Below, piece after piece: positions 62,450 to 64,000 of a stretch of 64,000 bases of DNA. The stretch lies in the NCBI GenBank assembly GCA_918807975.1, contig OU964932.1, forward strand, positions 5,828,001-5,892,000, in the 5' to 3' direction. The DNA comes from Aplidium turbinatum (lineage: Eukaryota; Chordata; Ascidiacea; Aplousobranchia; Polyclinidae). The first letter of the stretch is position 1; each line of letters starts with the position of its first letter. The notes below the pieces were generated by a model. That model searched no databases and was not told where the DNA came from. It was given only the letters and a program-made list of their open reading frames with translations. The position numbers and the translations under genes were made by a program.

Positions 62450-62457
62450 TGTTAGAC

Positions 62458-64000
62458 TAAGCGACAAGTAGTCATTTTCCACTGTGTAATATTCAACAGC
62501 ATTGCAAAATGTTTACACCATGGCGATCGCTTTGGTTTGCAGTTACACTACTACAATACCCATTACCCATTTCCATGGAATAGACCTATTTTCTCACTTT
62601 ATAGAAGTTAACCATGAAATACTACCATTAATTTATTGGAAAGTGACCCAATGCCGGAGCCTACTGTAGACAGTGGGTCCAAGGAGTACTTTGGGAACCC
62701 GGCCCAGGAAGATTTTAAGGGCCGTAACCTAACTTATATAAAGGGCCTTGGAACGTGAAAAATCACTTCGTATTTTTGAATATGGTGCGTTTTTCTTATT
62801 AGTGTTTTGACTTTGGACCCAAAGTTTACATTGGTATCGGGCCCAAAATACTCTCTCAACGTCCCTGGTCAACCATGTGGATGCTTTCTAAAAAAAAAAC
62901 AAAGCTGAAACAATCTGTATACCGATGTTAAACTGATGAAGCAAATTGGTGTTGGTGGCCTTTAAAATCAGAATCACCAAACTCTCAAACTATGTCCACC
63001 TTGTTGCCTTGTCTACCATGTGAATTGCATTTCACTTTGAAGTAGTAATAAATTTCAGTAGTTTTTAGAAAGAAATCAATGATTTAAAAAGTGTTCTCCT
63101 GTAAATCAGTTTATGGAAAAATGAGGAAAAAGGCAAATGTTTTTGAAACTGATACAGCCTAATTTTTGGAAACTTTATCCGTACGCGGATTAAGAAGAAT
63201 TCTTCGGATCATTTTCTTAAACGAGCTAAACATGACTTTTGTTGTTTCCGTATTCTATTGTCATATCCATATGAGAGTTTACATGGGAGGCCACAGCTGA
63301 TTATTCCGTTGAAGAAGAAGAAGGTTGTGATATTATTATATCTTTTTTTCACATAGTGCTTCTTATATAATTTCTCAAATGACTCAAAAAATTGTCGCTT
63401 TACCCTTGAGAGATGACATTTCTACTCATGTGAAGAGTTCAGGTCACAAGAAACTTGGCAGTTGCTCAAATCAATATTAAAAAGGTTTACTTTGGAGTCA
63501 GGGATGGTAGAAGTATTCTACTGTCCCTATTTGGAGTTTGACTTTTTGATTCGGTTTCACAGCCCTAGTTATAAAGACGCTGGATAATATTTTGGTTTAA
63601 CAGCCATATTTTTATTTATTTACTATAAGTATCTGAAAAAGAAGAAGAATAAAGTAGAAGAATTACTTATTTTCCATGAACATCCTACCAACACCTGCGT
63701 TTCAACAAGACAAATCTTTTTATTGTAGATGAGGTATTTGCTTTAAAGTACATGCTCAGCCTCAAAGAACTACAAGAAACCATTTGTATCTGGTTGATTT
63801 CATGATTTGCACAGAAATCCTTAATCAAGCAACCAATCGTGCAAAAAATAGCCTACTACATTTAAAATGGTCAGTAGCCTATATGGTAGGAGGTACCCGC
63901 GGTAGTTTGTCACTGAGAGAATGTGCGCCTTAATTCATTTGCATTTTTAAAATAGTTGGCACTGCTTTTGGAAAGTTATTTGATAAAATAGACGCCATTC
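62458..64000. other. Right edge, intergenic
   Basis: No gene, RNA or element recognised. TAGCCTA words at about 63850 and 63878. Confidence 0.4.

Noticed and set aside
1-64000. LTR retrotransposons, endogenous retroviruses or Polinton-like elements
   Set aside because: No long direct terminal repeats, gag, protease, integrase, capsid or envelope-like reading frames were recognised. All reverse transcriptase pieces look like non-LTR LINEs.
1-64000. CRISPR array or bacterial contamination
   Set aside because: No regularly spaced direct repeats; genes have spliceosomal introns and animal domains.

Overview
This is a piece of an animal (metazoan) nuclear genome. It is AT-rich, its genes are split by GT-AG introns, and it holds a complete homeobox gene of the H2.0/HLX class plus non-LTR (LINE), tRNA-SINE and hAT transposon fossils. 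The exact taxon cannot be read from sequence alone. Small exons, short introns and a 3' splice-like site just before the homeobox start codon would fit an invertebrate chordate such as a tunicate, but that is inference.

Layout. (1) About 1-19,674, plus strand: the 3' part of a multi-exon gene. Twenty exons join in one frame into 597 residues, with TPR helices first and then a long C-terminal region resembling TTC13-type proteins. Its introns carry an antisense LINE, tRNA-SINEs, hAT relics and short palindromes. (2) About 19,675-50,750: a gene-poor stretch of transposon debris. It has four copies of one LINE's C-terminal coding region across the window (three of them here), two further LINE tails, several hAT elements with 8-bp target duplications, and foldback elements. 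(3) 50,755-55,198, minus strand: a six-exon HLX/H2.0-like homeobox gene whose exons join in phase into 643 residues with a complete homeodomain at the C-terminus. (4) About 55,215-64,000: mostly unassigned AT-rich DNA with a SINE, a LINE relic, a 68-bp tandem duplication and a 1.3-kb hAT element.

The two host genes are independent: opposite strands, about 31 kb apart, and no sign of joint regulation. The most informative structures are the nested hAT insertions (43,120-45,230; 38,603-39,089; 61,127-62,449), whose terminal repeats and 8-bp duplications can be read exactly, and a dispersed family of roughly 60-90-bp hairpins whose stems differ between copies yet stay self-complementary. I saw no LTR element, Polinton, CRISPR array, rRNA or confident functional tRNA gene. 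I did not find a clear new biological system; the hairpin family is the best candidate for something undescribed.
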